Origin: an uncultured Clostridia bacterium
GTDB taxonomy: Bacteria > Bacillota > Clostridia > Peptostreptococcales > Anaerovoracaceae
Assembly (NCBI GenBank): GCA_938009115.1
Contig: CALLHZ010000035.1
Span: forward strand, 1-49,893
Length of the DNA: 49,893 bases
Direction: 5' to 3'
A model generated the notes under the pieces. The model did not search any database. It had not been told where the DNA came from and saw nothing but the letters and a program-made list of their open reading frames with translations. The position numbers and the translations under genes were made by a program. This document shows, piece after piece, positions 8,667 to 16,536 of this stretch. The number at the start of each line of letters is the position of its first letter. Position 1 is the first letter of the stretch.

Positions 8667-9518
8667 ATGTCAGCATTTGTTACTCCTGTCGTTCTGGTTG
8701 TGGTCGTAGGATTCGTTTCGGCTGTAATCCTGACGCTGGCCGCCAAATTCATGGCAGTGCCGGTGGACGAAACTGCCGCGAAAGTCAGAGAAGCGCTGCC
8801 CGGAGCCAACTGCGGCGCCTGCGGCTATGCCGGTTGCGACGACTATGCGGCGGCCCTGGCCGCCGACCCGCAAGGCGTCGCGCCCAATTTGTGCACGCCG
8901 GGCGGAGCTACCGTTGCCGCAGCCATCGGCGCGCTGCTTGGTGTAGACGCGAAAGCGGCGGAACCGATCGTGGCTTCGGTCATGTGCTCCGGCCTGACGG
9001 ATCTTACGAAAAAAGATATGGAATATCAGGGCTACAAGACCTGCGCTTCCGTGAAGCAATTTTTCGGCGGCCCCAATTCCTGCAAATACGGTTGCATTGG
9101 CTACGGAGACTGTGTGGCGGTCTGCAAATATGACGCCATCGACATCTGCAGCGGCGTTGCGCTGGTCAATCGGGACAACTGCACGGGATGCGGCATGTGC
9201 GCCAAGGAATGTCCCCAGCGCATCATCGATATGATCCCGGTCAAGAGCCGGGTCTACGTGTCCTGCACGTCCAAGGATACCGGCAAGCGCACCAAGGATA
9301 TTTGCGAAGTGGGATGCATCGCCTGCAAGCTCTGCGAAAAAGCCTGCAAGTTCGACGCCGTCCACGTGGTGGACAACATTGCGAAGATCGATCCGGTCAA
9401 GTGCGTCAACTGCGGCTTGTGCGCAAAAGCGTGCCCCAGAGACATCATCCATGTGATCCCAAAACCCAAAGCGGCCAAACCGATCGCGGAGATCGCTCCC
9501 GAAGCGGCGGCTGAGTAA
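8667..9518 (+). CDS. rnfB: Rnf complex subunit B (ferredoxin-accepting, multi [4Fe-4S])
   Basis: A 283-residue protein, the entry point for electrons from reduced ferredoxin. One N-terminal membrane helix (about 7-28) is followed by the RnfB Fe-S domain NCGACGYAGCDDY and then several ferredoxin-type motifs: CKYGCIGYGDCVAVCK, CTGCGMCAKECP, CIACKLCEKACK and CVNCGLCAKACP. This cluster-rich architecture is typical of clostridial RnfB and longer than the gammaproteobacterial form. The ATG is preceded by an excellent AGGAGGGATCA. It is the last gene of the operon, and a rho-independent terminator follows about 25 bases after its stop. Confidence 0.97.
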   Translation: MSAFVTPVVLVVVVGFVSAVILTLAAKFMAVPVDETAAKVREALPGANCGACGYAGCDDYAAALAADPQGVAPNLCTPGGATVAAAIGALLGVDAKAAEPIVASVMCSGLTDLTKKDMEYQGYKTCASVKQFFGGPNSCKYGCIGYGDCVAVCKYDAIDICSGVALVNRDNCTGCGMCAKECPQRIIDMIPVKSRVYVSCTSKDTGKRTKDICEVGCIACKLCEKACKFDAVHVVDNIAKIDPVKCVNCGLCAKACPRDIIHVIPKPKAAKPIAEIAPEAAAE

Positions 9519-9541
9519 GACCATTTCCACAACGCAAAAAT

Positions 9542-9576
9542 ACCGGCTTCCCGCAAGGGGGGCCGGTTGTTTTTTC
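9542..9576 (+). terminator. Rho-independent terminator of the rnf operon
   Basis: Stem ACCGGC (9542-9547) / GCCGGT (9562-9567), followed by TGTTTTTTC. It starts 23 bases after the rnfB stop. Its T-tract overlaps the -35 of the next promoter. Confidence 0.85.
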
Positions 9577-9595
9577 AGGATCTCTGCTGTACAAT
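9567..9595 (+). promoter_or_regulatory. Promoter of the TauE-like gene, embedded in the rnf terminator
   Basis: TTGTTT (9567-9572), 17-base spacer, TACAAT (9590-9595). The -35 lies inside the T-tract of the upstream terminator, so termination and re-initiation are packed into about 50 bases. The start codon is 34 bases downstream. Confidence 0.55.
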
Positions 9596-9628
9596 GATTC
9601 GTAATGCGATTGGAGGAAACGTAAGTTT

Positions 9629-10402
9629 ATGTTGGATATTTTGCCTCTTCCCATGATATTGTTCGTCTGCCTGATGAGTTTTCTGGCAGGCTTTGTGGAT
9701 TCCATCGCCGGCGGAGGCGGGTGCATCAGTCTCCCGGCTTATTTGTTTACCGGCCTGCCCACGCAGACAGCCTTTGCCTGCAATAAATTTTCCTCCGCCT
9801 GCGGAACTTTGTTTGCCGCCATCCGCTATCTCCGGAGCGGAGCAGTCCACCTCCGGGTCGCGCTGATCTCGGCCTCCACAGCCGTGCTGGGCGCCGTGAT
9901 TGCCTCCAGGATCGTCGTGATGCTGGACCCTACAGTCTTTCAGAAGATCCTGGTCTTTGTGCTTCCCTTTGCCGCAGTTTTTCTGCTGCTGAAAAGAGAC
10001 TTCGGCGAGACCAGCGGCTTTGAAACGCTTCCTGCAAAAAAAGTGACCCTGCTGGCATTGGCCATGGGTCTGGTTCTTGGCTTTTACGACGGGTTGATCG
10101 GTCCGGGCACCGGGACCTTCGCCATTGCCATATTTTCCGGCGTCATGAAATTCGATCTGCGGACTGCCTCAGGAAACGCCAAGGTGATGAACATCGCCTC
10201 CAACGGCGCTTCCGCCGTGGCTTTTGTGGTTGCAGGGCTGGTGATCTATCAGATCGCCTTGCTCACCGCAGCCTGCAGCATCGCTGGCAACCTTGCCGGT
10301 TCGGGTATGGCCCTCAAAAAAGGAGCGGGCTTCATCCGCATCATGATGACCGTTGCGGTGCTCCTGCTCCTGGGGAAATTGGCCTTGGACCTGTTTGCCT
10401 GA
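9629..10402 (+). CDS. TauE/SafE-family sulfite/organosulfonate exporter-like membrane protein
   Basis: A 257-residue integral membrane protein of the TauE/SafE (DUF81) family with about eight predicted helices in two repeats. The first repeat has FLAGFVDSIAGGGG and ACNKFSSACGT, the second has LGFYDGLIGPGTGTF and SGNAKVMNIASN, the paired signature of this family. Members export sulfoacetate, sulfite or other small anions, but most are uncharacterised and the substrate cannot be assigned here. GGAGG lies 12 bases before the ATG. It is monocistronic and faces the convergent dehydrogenase gene with only 18 bases between stops and no clear terminator. Confidence 0.88.
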   Translation: MLDILPLPMILFVCLMSFLAGFVDSIAGGGGCISLPAYLFTGLPTQTAFACNKFSSACGTLFAAIRYLRSGAVHLRVALISASTAVLGAVIASRIVVMLDPTVFQKILVFVLPFAAVFLLLKRDFGETSGFETLPAKKVTLLALAMGLVLGFYDGLIGPGTGTFAIAIFSGVMKFDLRTASGNAKVMNIASNGASAVAFVVAGLVIYQIALLTAACSIAGNLAGSGMALKKGAGFIRIMMTVAVLLLLGKLALDLFA

Positions 10403-10420
10403 TCCAGGCTCTTCCGGCAT

Positions 10421-11551
10421 CTATTCTTCGAAGGGAAATCGGCAGGGCAGCCCTAATTCGTCTCGCACGGCCAGGATCTCGCGCTGGACCGACGGGCCCA
10501 CAGGCACGCCCAGATCCTTTCTTTCCAGCCAGGATAAATATTCTTTTTCTCCCGCTGTATAAATACGCGCCTGTCCGGGCGCTTTTTTTGAGGCTCGGAG
10601 CGATCGAAGGATATCCCCCGCCGTTTTGCGGAAGGACGCCAATCCCATAAAAGCCTCCGGGTCCACGACGATAAAGAAGTGGCCCAGATGATAAGGCCGG
10701 GCCGTTCCGGCTTCGTCCAGGCCGCTGAGCCCATGAAGAAACGATCCGGCCTGTAACGCTGCGGAAAGGATCTCCACCGCTGTGGCATAACCGTAGCCCT
10801 TATAGCCTCCAAGTTCTTCGCCGATGCCGCCCAGCGGGGCTAGAGCAGCCCTTCCGGCATTCAGATCTTGCAGGATCTGGGCGCTGTCCGTTTTCGCTTC
10901 CCCATCACTGCCGATCACCGTTCCGGCAGGCGTTGGCTTGCCGTTTCTCGCATAGTATTCGATCCGGCCGCGCTGCACGATCGATGTGGCGCAGTCCAGC
11001 ATAAACGGGAATTCTTCATCCGTGGGAAAACCGATGGTCAGAGGATTGGTTCCCAGCATGTTCTCCACGCCGAAAGTAGGCGCAATGGAAGGCCGGGCAT
11101 TGGTGCCGGTGATCCCGATCATGCCGGCTTTCGTTGCCATCGTGGACCAGTATCCGGCGATCCCGTAATGCGTCGAATTACGCACCGCCACAAAGGACAC
11201 GCCGCATTGACGAGCTTTGTCGATGGCCATTTCCATCGCCCGCCAGGAGGCGACCATGCCCATGCCGTCCTGAGCGTCTAAAACTGCCACAGCAGCTTTT
11301 TCTTTCAGGGTCAGGATATCAGTGACCGGCTTTTGTATCCCTGCCTTGATCCGGTCGATATAAATGGGTTTGAAGCGATTGCAGCCATGGCTCTCGATGC
11401 CCCGGCGGTCGCTCTCCAGAAGCACGTCGGCGCAGATGGCCGCATCCTCCCGGGGCACGCCATAACCGGCAAAGGCATCGGTCAAAAAATCATTCATCAG
11501 ACTCCAGGGCACGTAAGGTCTGGTTTCCTGTTCCGCTGCACGCTCCATCAT
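10421..11551 (-). CDS. Malate/L-lactate dehydrogenase family oxidoreductase (Ldh2 type)
   Basis: A 376-residue NAD(P)-dependent 2-hydroxyacid dehydrogenase of the Ldh2/MDH2 family (YlbC, ComC, AllD-like), unrelated in fold to classical Rossmann Ldh. Marks include the catalytic histidine in RNSTHYGIAGYW, the GTNPLTIGFP cofactor region and the substrate loop LGGIGEELGGYKGYG. I use the ATG at 11551, two bases after the apbE stop, with AAGGA upstream. A longer frame starting 78 bases earlier would run into apbE without a ribosome binding site. The enzyme could reduce or oxidise lactate, malate, ureidoglycolate or sulfolactate; substrate is not decidable here. It is co-transcribed with apbE, an odd pairing unless the enzyme feeds the membrane redox chain. 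Confidence 0.87.
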   Translation of the reverse strand: MMERAAEQETRPYVPWSLMNDFLTDAFAGYGVPREDAAICADVLLESDRRGIESHGCNRFKPIYIDRIKAGIQKPVTDILTLKEKAAVAVLDAQDGMGMVASWRAMEMAIDKARQCGVSFVAVRNSTHYGIAGYWSTMATKAGMIGITGTNARPSIAPTFGVENMLGTNPLTIGFPTDEEFPFMLDCATSIVQRGRIEYYARNGKPTPAGTVIGSDGEAKTDSAQILQDLNAGRAALAPLGGIGEELGGYKGYGYATAVEILSAALQAGSFLHGLSGLDEAGTARPYHLGHFFIVVDPEAFMGLASFRKTAGDILRSLRASKKAPGQARIYTAGEKEYLSWLERKDLGVPVGPSVQREILAVRDELGLPCRFPFEE

Positions 11552-11552
11552 T

Positions 11553-12635
11553 TCATTCGGTCCTTTCCATATCATCGTAAGGGGTAAACTGAGCGCCGGA
11601 GGTGACTGTGATACCGCCGTCTTCGGCAATAAACACAGCTTCGTAGGATTCCAGGCCCTCGATCAGAGACAGGCCTTTTTCAAGGCCCAGCATCAGGCAG
11701 ATCGTAGACAGGGCGTCGCAGTCCGCGGAGACCGGGCCGGTGACGGTCACAGACACCACATCCGTCACCCGGGGATAACCTGTAGCGGGGTCCAGGATGT
11801 GATAATACAGCTTTCCGTCCTCCGTGAATTTCCGTTCATAGCTGCCGGAGGTGACCACGGAGCCCCTGGTGACAGCAATCTCGCCGGAAAGCTCCCGAAG
11901 CTGCTCCTCGTTGTCGCCGGCAAAATAAGGCTTTTCCACGCCGATCAGCCAAGGGGTCCCGTCTTCCTTTCCGCCCAGGATCAGCACATTCCCTCCAAAA
12001 TTGATCAACGCCGAACCGACACCCTTTTCTGCAAGAAAATCTTTCACCCGGTCGGCGATATAACCTTTGGCGATACCACCCAGATCGATATGGGTATCCT
12101 TGTTCTCCTTCGTGATCGACGCGCCGCTGCGGTCAGCATCCCAGGCCATGCTGACGGTCCTGTATCCAATCGTCTGCAGAGCAGCCTCGATCTCTTTCTG
12201 AGGAGGCACGGAAGGCTCTGCAGCGGAAAAATCCCAAAGCTCCGTGAGTGTCCCTAAGGTAATGTCAAACAAGCCTTCGGAAAGCTGACTGTAATAGAGG
12301 CCCCGCTCGATCACTGCGGCCGCTTCGCCGGACAAAGGAACCGGCTGTCCGGCTTCGCTGCGGTTGAACGCAGACACCTCGCTGCCCTCAATCGTCCGGG
12401 ATAGAAGGTTTTCGAGAGAGCGGGCATAAAGAAAAGCTTCGCGGATCAAGTCCTCCCGGCCCGGCTCGTAAATCGTCAATGTACAATACGTGTTCAGCAG
12501 GTAATCCTCTCCGCTGCTGAAGTCCGGCTGCGCCGCATTGTTCCCGCATCCGCTCTGTGTTATAATGAGGCCGGCGGCAATCAGCGCCGCCAGTCTCTTT
12601 TTGTATCGCGCCATTTCAGGTATTTGAAAGGTCAT
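11553..12635 (-). CDS. apbE: ApbE FAD:protein FMN transferase, lipoprotein (copy 1)
   Basis: Transfers FMN from FAD onto Thr/Ser of extracytoplasmic proteins such as RnfG, RnfD or EET lipoproteins. The 360-residue protein starts at the ATG with AGGAG five bases upstream (minus strand). A hydrophobic leader ends in QSGC, giving a lipid anchor. Family motifs in order are ETEGSEVSAFNRS-like N-terminal region, IDLGGIAKGYIADRV, LINFGGNVLILG, VVTSGSYERKF, YYHILDPATGYP and DCDALSTICLMLG; Mg and FAD binding residues are included. Only ten bases separate its start codon from that of the divergent NusG-II gene, so the 5' ends of the two transcripts overlap. It lies 2 kb from rnf, which needs such an enzyme. 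Confidence 0.93.
   Translation of the reverse strand: MTFQIPEMARYKKRLAALIAAGLIITQSGCGNNAAQPDFSSGEDYLLNTYCTLTIYEPGREDLIREAFLYARSLENLLSRTIEGSEVSAFNRSEAGQPVPLSGEAAAVIERGLYYSQLSEGLFDITLGTLTELWDFSAAEPSVPPQKEIEAALQTIGYRTVSMAWDADRSGASITKENKDTHIDLGGIAKGYIADRVKDFLAEKGVGSALINFGGNVLILGGKEDGTPWLIGVEKPYFAGDNEEQLRELSGEIAVTRGSVVTSGSYERKFTEDGKLYYHILDPATGYPRVTDVVSVTVTGPVSADCDALSTICLMLGLEKGLSLIEGLESYEAVFIAEDGGITVTSGAQFTPYDDMERTE
12538..12566 (+). promoter_or_regulatory. Promoter for the NusG-II/Gx/hom genes, inside the apbE coding region
   Basis: TTGTTC (12538-12543), 17-base spacer, TATAAT (12561-12566) with an extended -10 TG. It lies inside the 5' part of the opposing apbE gene, in its signal-peptide region, about 80 bases before the plus-strand start at 12646. 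Confidence 0.65.
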
Positions 12636-12645
12636 CTCAGCTCCT

Positions 12646-13005
12646 ATGTTCAAAAAAGCAGACATCATCCTGGCAGTCCTTCTGCTGGGCCTGGGCTTCG
12701 GCCTGCTGGCTCTGCTGCAGCACTTTTCGGTGCCGGGAAGCAGCGTCGCCGTTACGGTGGACGGCGAGCTCCAGGGTGTCTACGACCTGTCCGAAAACAG
12801 GATCGTGCCCATCGAGTCTGCCAACGGTCATAATACTATGGAAATCAGGGACGGTCAAGTGAGCATGACCGAAGCGGACTGCCCCAACGGGGACTGCCTG
12901 GCGTTCGGCAGCATCAGTCAGACGAACCAAATGATCGTGTGCCTTCCCAACAAGGTGGTGCTCACCCTTCGCGGGCCGGGCAGACTGGACAGCATTTCAT
13001 ATTGA
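12646..13005 (+). CDS. NusG domain II-containing membrane-anchored protein (EetA-like)
   Basis: A 119-residue protein with one N-terminal membrane helix (about 7-27) and an extracytoplasmic NusG domain II-like fold (the DUF1312/NusG_II family, unrelated in role to transcription factor NusG). Markers are DCPNGDCLAFG and, later, CLPNKVVLTL: three conserved cysteines. The same family includes EetA of Gram-positive extracellular electron transfer loci. The next gene is a Gx-type transporter beginning three bases after its stop, the pair expected for EetA/EetB. The ribosome binding site is weak (AAAGG well upstream). A second such pair is at 48.7-49.7 kb. Confidence 0.82.
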   Translation: MFKKADIILAVLLLGLGFGLLALLQHFSVPGSSVAVTVDGELQGVYDLSENRIVPIESANGHNTMEIRDGQVSMTEADCPNGDCLAFGSISQTNQMIVCLPNKVVLTLRGPGRLDSISY

Positions 13006-13007
13006 CG

Positions 13008-13526
13008 ATGAACGATTTATCCAAGAAACATCCGACGATGGCAACAAGCATTCCCGTAGCGGCGATCCTGGCCTCGCTGGCGCTGATTTTTTCCTATGTG
13101 GAATTTCTTTTCCCTCTCTCTCTGGGGATCCCCGGCATCAAGCCCGGCCTAGCCAACATCGTCGTGGTGGTGGCCTTGTACAAACTGGGTCCCAAAACCG
13201 CGCTGATGGTCAACCTGACCCGGATCCTGCTGGCGGCAGCCCTCTTCGGCAGTGTCTTTTCAGGGCTGTATTCCCTGGCAGGAGGGCTGGCCAGCTTTGC
13301 CGTGATGACGGCCTTGCGGAAAACAGATCTTTTCAGCACAGCTGGCGTCTCCATGGCCGGCGGTGTTTTCCACAACCTGGGGCAGCTGGCTGTGGCCGCG
13401 CTGGTCGTGGAAAGCGCAACGATCCTCTATTACTTTCCACTGCTTCTTCTGTCCGGCATGGCTGCCGGACTGGTCAACGGCGTATTGGGCACTTGGATCC
13501 TGCGGGCGCTGAAGGACATACAATGA
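13008..13526 (+). CDS. Gx-type transporter family membrane protein (EetB-like)
   Basis: A 172-residue membrane protein with about five to six helices, of the Hpre_diP_synt_I / Gx transporter family. The signature GIPGIKPGLANIVVVVALY is followed by LTRILLAAALFGS and GGVFHNLGQLAVAA. Homologues were once annotated as heptaprenyl diphosphate synthase component I, but they are ECF-S-like membrane proteins, and one is EetB in flavin-based electron transfer loci. No own ribosome binding site is evident; it starts at ATG 13008 just after the stop of the NusG-II gene, so translation is probably coupled. The molecular role in either context is unknown. Confidence 0.84.
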   Translation: MNDLSKKHPTMATSIPVAAILASLALIFSYVEFLFPLSLGIPGIKPGLANIVVVVALYKLGPKTALMVNLTRILLAAALFGSVFSGLYSLAGGLASFAVMTALRKTDLFSTAGVSMAGGVFHNLGQLAVAALVVESATILYYFPLLLLSGMAAGLVNGVLGTWILRALKDIQ

Positions 13527-13557
13527 TCCGCTGACTGTCATTGAGAAAGGACACACC

Positions 13558-14592
13558 ATGAAAGATTTTCGCGTAGCTATGCTGGGCTTCGGCAACGTAG
13601 GCCGCGCCTTGGCCTCCATATTGCTGGAAAAAGATCAGGAGGTCCGGCAACGGTATGGAAAGGGGATTTCCGTAACAGCCATCGTCACGGGCAGCCGGGG
13701 GGCGCTGTACGACCCCGCCGGCATCGATCTGAAGCAGGCCTTGAAGGAGATCGAAGAAGACGGCCGTTTTTCTTTAGACAATCCGGCCTTGTCGAAACTG
13801 GATGCCCTGGGCGTGGCCAGGGAGGGCGACTATGACGCCCTTTTGGAGATGACGCCGCTCAACATCAAGACCGGCCTTCCGGCGGCGGACCATATCCGGG
13901 CAGCGCTGGAGCGCGGCAAGCATGCCGTGACGGCCAACAAAGGGCCCATCGCCTGGCATTATAAAGAATTGCGTGATCTTGCCAAAAGCAGGGACGCTCG
14001 CTTTTACTTCGAGTCCACGGTCATGGACGGCACGCCCCTTTTCAATTTAGCAGACCACACCCTGCGGCTCTGCCGGATCACCGAGGTGAGCGGCATCCTG
14101 AATTCCACCACGAATTTTATCCTGATGAAACTGGAGGAAGGGCTGACTTACGACGAGGCTCTTGCCGAAGGCCGCAAGCTCGGTATCGTGGAGGCGGACC
14201 CCTCTATGGATGTGGAAGGCCACGACCCTGCCGCAAAGATCGTGGCCATGGCCAACGTGCTGATGGATGCGGATCTGACGCCGGACCAGGTGACCCGAAA
14301 AGGCATTGACGGCATCGACCGGGAACAGATCCTGGCTGCTAAAAGCCGGGGCAACGTCCTGAAGCTGCTGTGCAAAGCCACCAGAGAGAACGGGCGCATC
14401 ACAGCGTCAGTCCTTCCCGCGGAGATCCCCGCAGGCGACGTCTATGCTGCCGTGGATGGGACCTCCTCCGTCTACTCCATTGTAACGGATTACATGGGAA
14501 AGCTGACTGTGATCGAGCATGACGGCGTGCCGCTGCAAACCGGCTACGGTGTCTTCGGAGACATCCTCAGGATACTGGAAGACCCCTGCTGA
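13558..14592 (+). CDS. hom: Homoserine dehydrogenase
   Basis: Reduces aspartate semialdehyde to homoserine with NAD(P)H, the branch toward threonine and methionine. The 344-residue protein has the Rossmann motif GFGNVGRAL at 9-17, the hinge ESTVMDGTPLF, the substrate region NSTTNFILMKL and the catalytic-domain block EADPSMDVEGHDPAAKI, with the catalytic lysine expected in this block. It lacks the C-terminal ACT domain of about 90 residues found in many bacterial Hom proteins, so feedback inhibition by threonine through ACT is not expected. It follows the Gx transporter gene by 31 bases with GAAAGGA upstream, and may be in the same transcript, though the functions look unrelated. Confidence 0.95.
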   Translation: MKDFRVAMLGFGNVGRALASILLEKDQEVRQRYGKGISVTAIVTGSRGALYDPAGIDLKQALKEIEEDGRFSLDNPALSKLDALGVAREGDYDALLEMTPLNIKTGLPAADHIRAALERGKHAVTANKGPIAWHYKELRDLAKSRDARFYFESTVMDGTPLFNLADHTLRLCRITEVSGILNSTTNFILMKLEEGLTYDEALAEGRKLGIVEADPSMDVEGHDPAAKIVAMANVLMDADLTPDQVTRKGIDGIDREQILAAKSRGNVLKLLCKATRENGRITASVLPAEIPAGDVYAAVDGTSSVYSIVTDYMGKLTVIEHDGVPLQTGYGVFGDILRILEDPC

Positions 14593-14600
14593 GATCCGCC

Positions 14601-14629
14601 TTGTCCCCCGGGAACGGATATGCTACAAT
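14601..14629 (+). promoter_or_regulatory. Promoter of the small lipoprotein gene
   Basis: TTGTCC (14601-14606), 17-base spacer, TACAAT (14624-14629) with an extended -10 TG. The start codon follows 40 bases later. Confidence 0.65.
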
Positions 14630-14668
14630 AGGTGCGTTATCCGTGCCGTGCAATGAAAGGGACTCCCT

Positions 14669-15322
14669 ATGAAACAAAGTATAAAAATATGTGCCATGAT
14701 CCTGCTGCTCTCGTCTCTGTTCCTGACGGGCTGCGGGCCGGACACGCCGCCGGACTTTGCTCAAGTCTATGTTCGCGGCATACTGGATACCTTGTATCTG
14801 GGTGAATATTCCGAAGATTTTCTTTCCGTCACCGACACGAAGGATCCCGCCGTGCTGGAAGCGGAGTACGAAACCGGACTGGAAACCGAAACCAATTATT
14901 TCGCTTATTATTTCGGGATCGACGAGCTGACGGACACGGAAAAAGAACACGTGCTCGATATGTACCGGGAACTGTATCAGCTGGCCCGTTACGAAGTGCA
15001 TCCTTCCGTTGCGGGAGAAAATTCCTACACGGTGGATGTGACTGTGGAGCCTCTGGATGTGATCAGCCGAGTCGTGGCAGAAGATCTGGACGCCTTTGCA
15101 GCGGAGCAGAAAGCAGCATCCTCCGGGGATATGACTGAGGAGGAATACCAGGAACGCTATGTGCAGGGTCTGGTGGCGCTGATCCAGGCAAAAATGAACG
15201 AGCCAGGCTACCACGAGCCTGTGACATTGACGGTAGAGGTTACAGAAGACCCGGAGGACGGCCTTTATTACCTTCAGGGCAACGGGCTTGCTGAAATCGA
15301 CGAACAGATCATACGCTACTAA
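14669..15322 (+). CDS. Uncharacterised lipoprotein
   Basis: A 217-residue lipoprotein with a short basic N-terminus, a hydrophobic leader and the lipobox FLTGC at about residue 22. The mature protein is acidic and helix-rich (YGIDELTDTEKEHVLDMYRELYQLARYEV-like central part, given here only in outline), followed by a beta-like SYTVDVTVEPLDV segment and a C-terminal TLTVEVTEDPEDG segment. This arrangement resembles small clostridial lipoproteins grouped as DUF5105 or similar, for which no function is established. It has its own promoter and a strong terminator, so it is expressed alone. No cysteine pair, no cofactor motif. Confidence 0.75.
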   Translation: MKQSIKICAMILLLSSLFLTGCGPDTPPDFAQVYVRGILDTLYLGEYSEDFLSVTDTKDPAVLEAEYETGLETETNYFAYYFGIDELTDTEKEHVLDMYRELYQLARYEVHPSVAGENSYTVDVTVEPLDVISRVVAEDLDAFAAEQKAASSGDMTEEEYQERYVQGLVALIQAKMNEPGYHEPVTLTVEVTEDPEDGLYYLQGNGLAEIDEQIIRY

Positions 15323-15332
15323 GCGGCACGAC

Positions 15333-15361
15333 AAAGCCGGAACCTCTCGGTTCCGGCTTTT
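15333..15361. terminator. Bidirectional terminator between convergent genes
   Basis: Perfect 12-base inverted repeat AAAGCCGGAACC (15333-15344) / GGTTCCGGCTTT (15349-15360) with a TCTC loop. It serves the lipoprotein gene on plus and the DUF362 gene on minus. Confidence 0.9.
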
Positions 15362-15376
15362 CTAATGTAAACATTT

Positions 15377-16486
15377 CTATTTTACCGTGATCAACTCGTA
15401 TGCACGCTGTCCCATACCCAGCTTTTCTCCGTGCTCCAGACAGGTCTCCCAGTTGGTGTCCGGGTGCATTGCGCTGAAATGATCTCCGTGATGATGGTGC
15501 GCGTGATGAAGATGGCTGCCGGGCACCGCTTCCTGCGCGTTCACGGCGTCGGCGCAGGCCTGGTCCAAAGCAATGGGATCGAAAGAGGCAAACATGCCTA
15601 CATCGGGCACAATGGGGATATCGTTCTCCGCGCCGCAGTCACAGTTGGGAGAGACATCGATCACCAGGCTGATGTGAAAGGCGGGGCGGTCTTTCAGGAC
15701 GGCCCAGGCGTATTCAGCCATCTTGCGGTTCAAAATATCATTGGATTCATCCCACTTGGAAGCCATTGCTCCGGTGGGGCAGACGCCGATGCAGCGTCCG
15801 CAGCCCACGCAGTGGTCTTCCTGGATCACAGCGATCCCGTCGACCACCAGAACGCCTTCGTGGGCGCAATTCCGTACGCAAAGTCCGCAGCCGATGCATT
15901 TTTCAGTCTTGACTCTGGGCGTCCCCTGATTGTGCATCTCCATTTTTCCAGATTGGGAACCGCACCCCATGCCGATGTTTTTGATGGCGCCGCCAAAGCC
16001 TGTCAGCTCATGGCCTTTGAAATGCGTCAGAGAAATGATCACATCGGCGTCCATGATGGCGCTGCCGATTTTTGCTTCCTTGACATACTCTCCGCCGGCC
16101 ACGGGGACCAGGGTCTCGCACAAGCCCTTGAGACCGTCGCCGATGATCAGCTGGCAGCCGGTGGAAAACGGTGTATAGCCGTTGGCATAGGCAGAATCCA
16201 AATGATCCAGCGCGTTTTTCCTGCCGCCCACATATAAGGTGTTGCAGTCGGTCAGGAATGGCTTTCCACCCTTTTCTTTGATCAGATCGCAAACCACTTT
16301 GGACCAGTTGGGGCGAAGGAATGCCAGGTTCCCCGGTTCGCCGAAATGGATCTTGACGGCGGTAAACTGGTTCGCAAAGTCCAGCGTTCCGATGCCGGCA
16401 GCCAGGATCAGCCGCTTGAATTTCACCAACAGCCCGTCGTCCAGGCTCGTGTGCAGATCTGTAAAGTATACTTTGGATCGTTCCAT
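15377..16486 (-). CDS. DUF362 protein with two [4Fe-4S] motifs and a His-rich segment
   Basis: A 369-residue DUF362-family protein, a group often annotated as Fe-S cluster binding and of unknown biochemical role. The N-terminal and C-terminal parts form the DUF362 fold (AVKIHFGEPGN, SLTHFKGHELTGFGGAIKN). Between them at about 197-240 lie two ferredoxin motifs, CIGCGLCVRNC and CVGCGRCIGVCP. Near the C-terminus (about 325-336) is an unusual histidine run, HLHHAHHHHGDH, that looks able to bind metal. The start is the ATG at 16486 with AGGAGGA upstream; a longer frame of 54 bases would remove this spacing. No membrane segment, so soluble, probably an electron carrier or a metal-handling protein. 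Confidence 0.88.
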   Translation of the reverse strand: MERSKVYFTDLHTSLDDGLLVKFKRLILAAGIGTLDFANQFTAVKIHFGEPGNLAFLRPNWSKVVCDLIKEKGGKPFLTDCNTLYVGGRKNALDHLDSAYANGYTPFSTGCQLIIGDGLKGLCETLVPVAGGEYVKEAKIGSAIMDADVIISLTHFKGHELTGFGGAIKNIGMGCGSQSGKMEMHNQGTPRVKTEKCIGCGLCVRNCAHEGVLVVDGIAVIQEDHCVGCGRCIGVCPTGAMASKWDESNDILNRKMAEYAWAVLKDRPAFHISLVIDVSPNCDCGAENDIPIVPDVGMFASFDPIALDQACADAVNAQEAVPGSHLHHAHHHHGDHFSAMHPDTNWETCLEHGEKLGMGQRAYELITVK

Positions 16487-16507
16487 GGTTTCCTCCTGTT
16501 GAAACAA

Positions 16508-16529
16508 GCGGGCGGCTTTGGCCGCCCGC
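16508..16529 (-). terminator. Terminator downstream of nrdD
   Basis: GC-rich perfect inverted repeat GCGGGCGGC (16508-16516) / GCCGCCCGC (16521-16529) with a TTTG loop just after the nrdD stop. On the minus strand it is followed by TTGTTTC, a short T-tract, so termination may be partial. Confidence 0.65.
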
Positions 16530-16536
16530 CATGGGA

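Noticed and set aside
11552..11629. Longer N-terminus for the Ldh2-type dehydrogenase.
   Set aside because: It would overlap apbE by 77 bases without a ribosome binding site, whereas the ATG at 11551 has one and sits just after the apbE stop.
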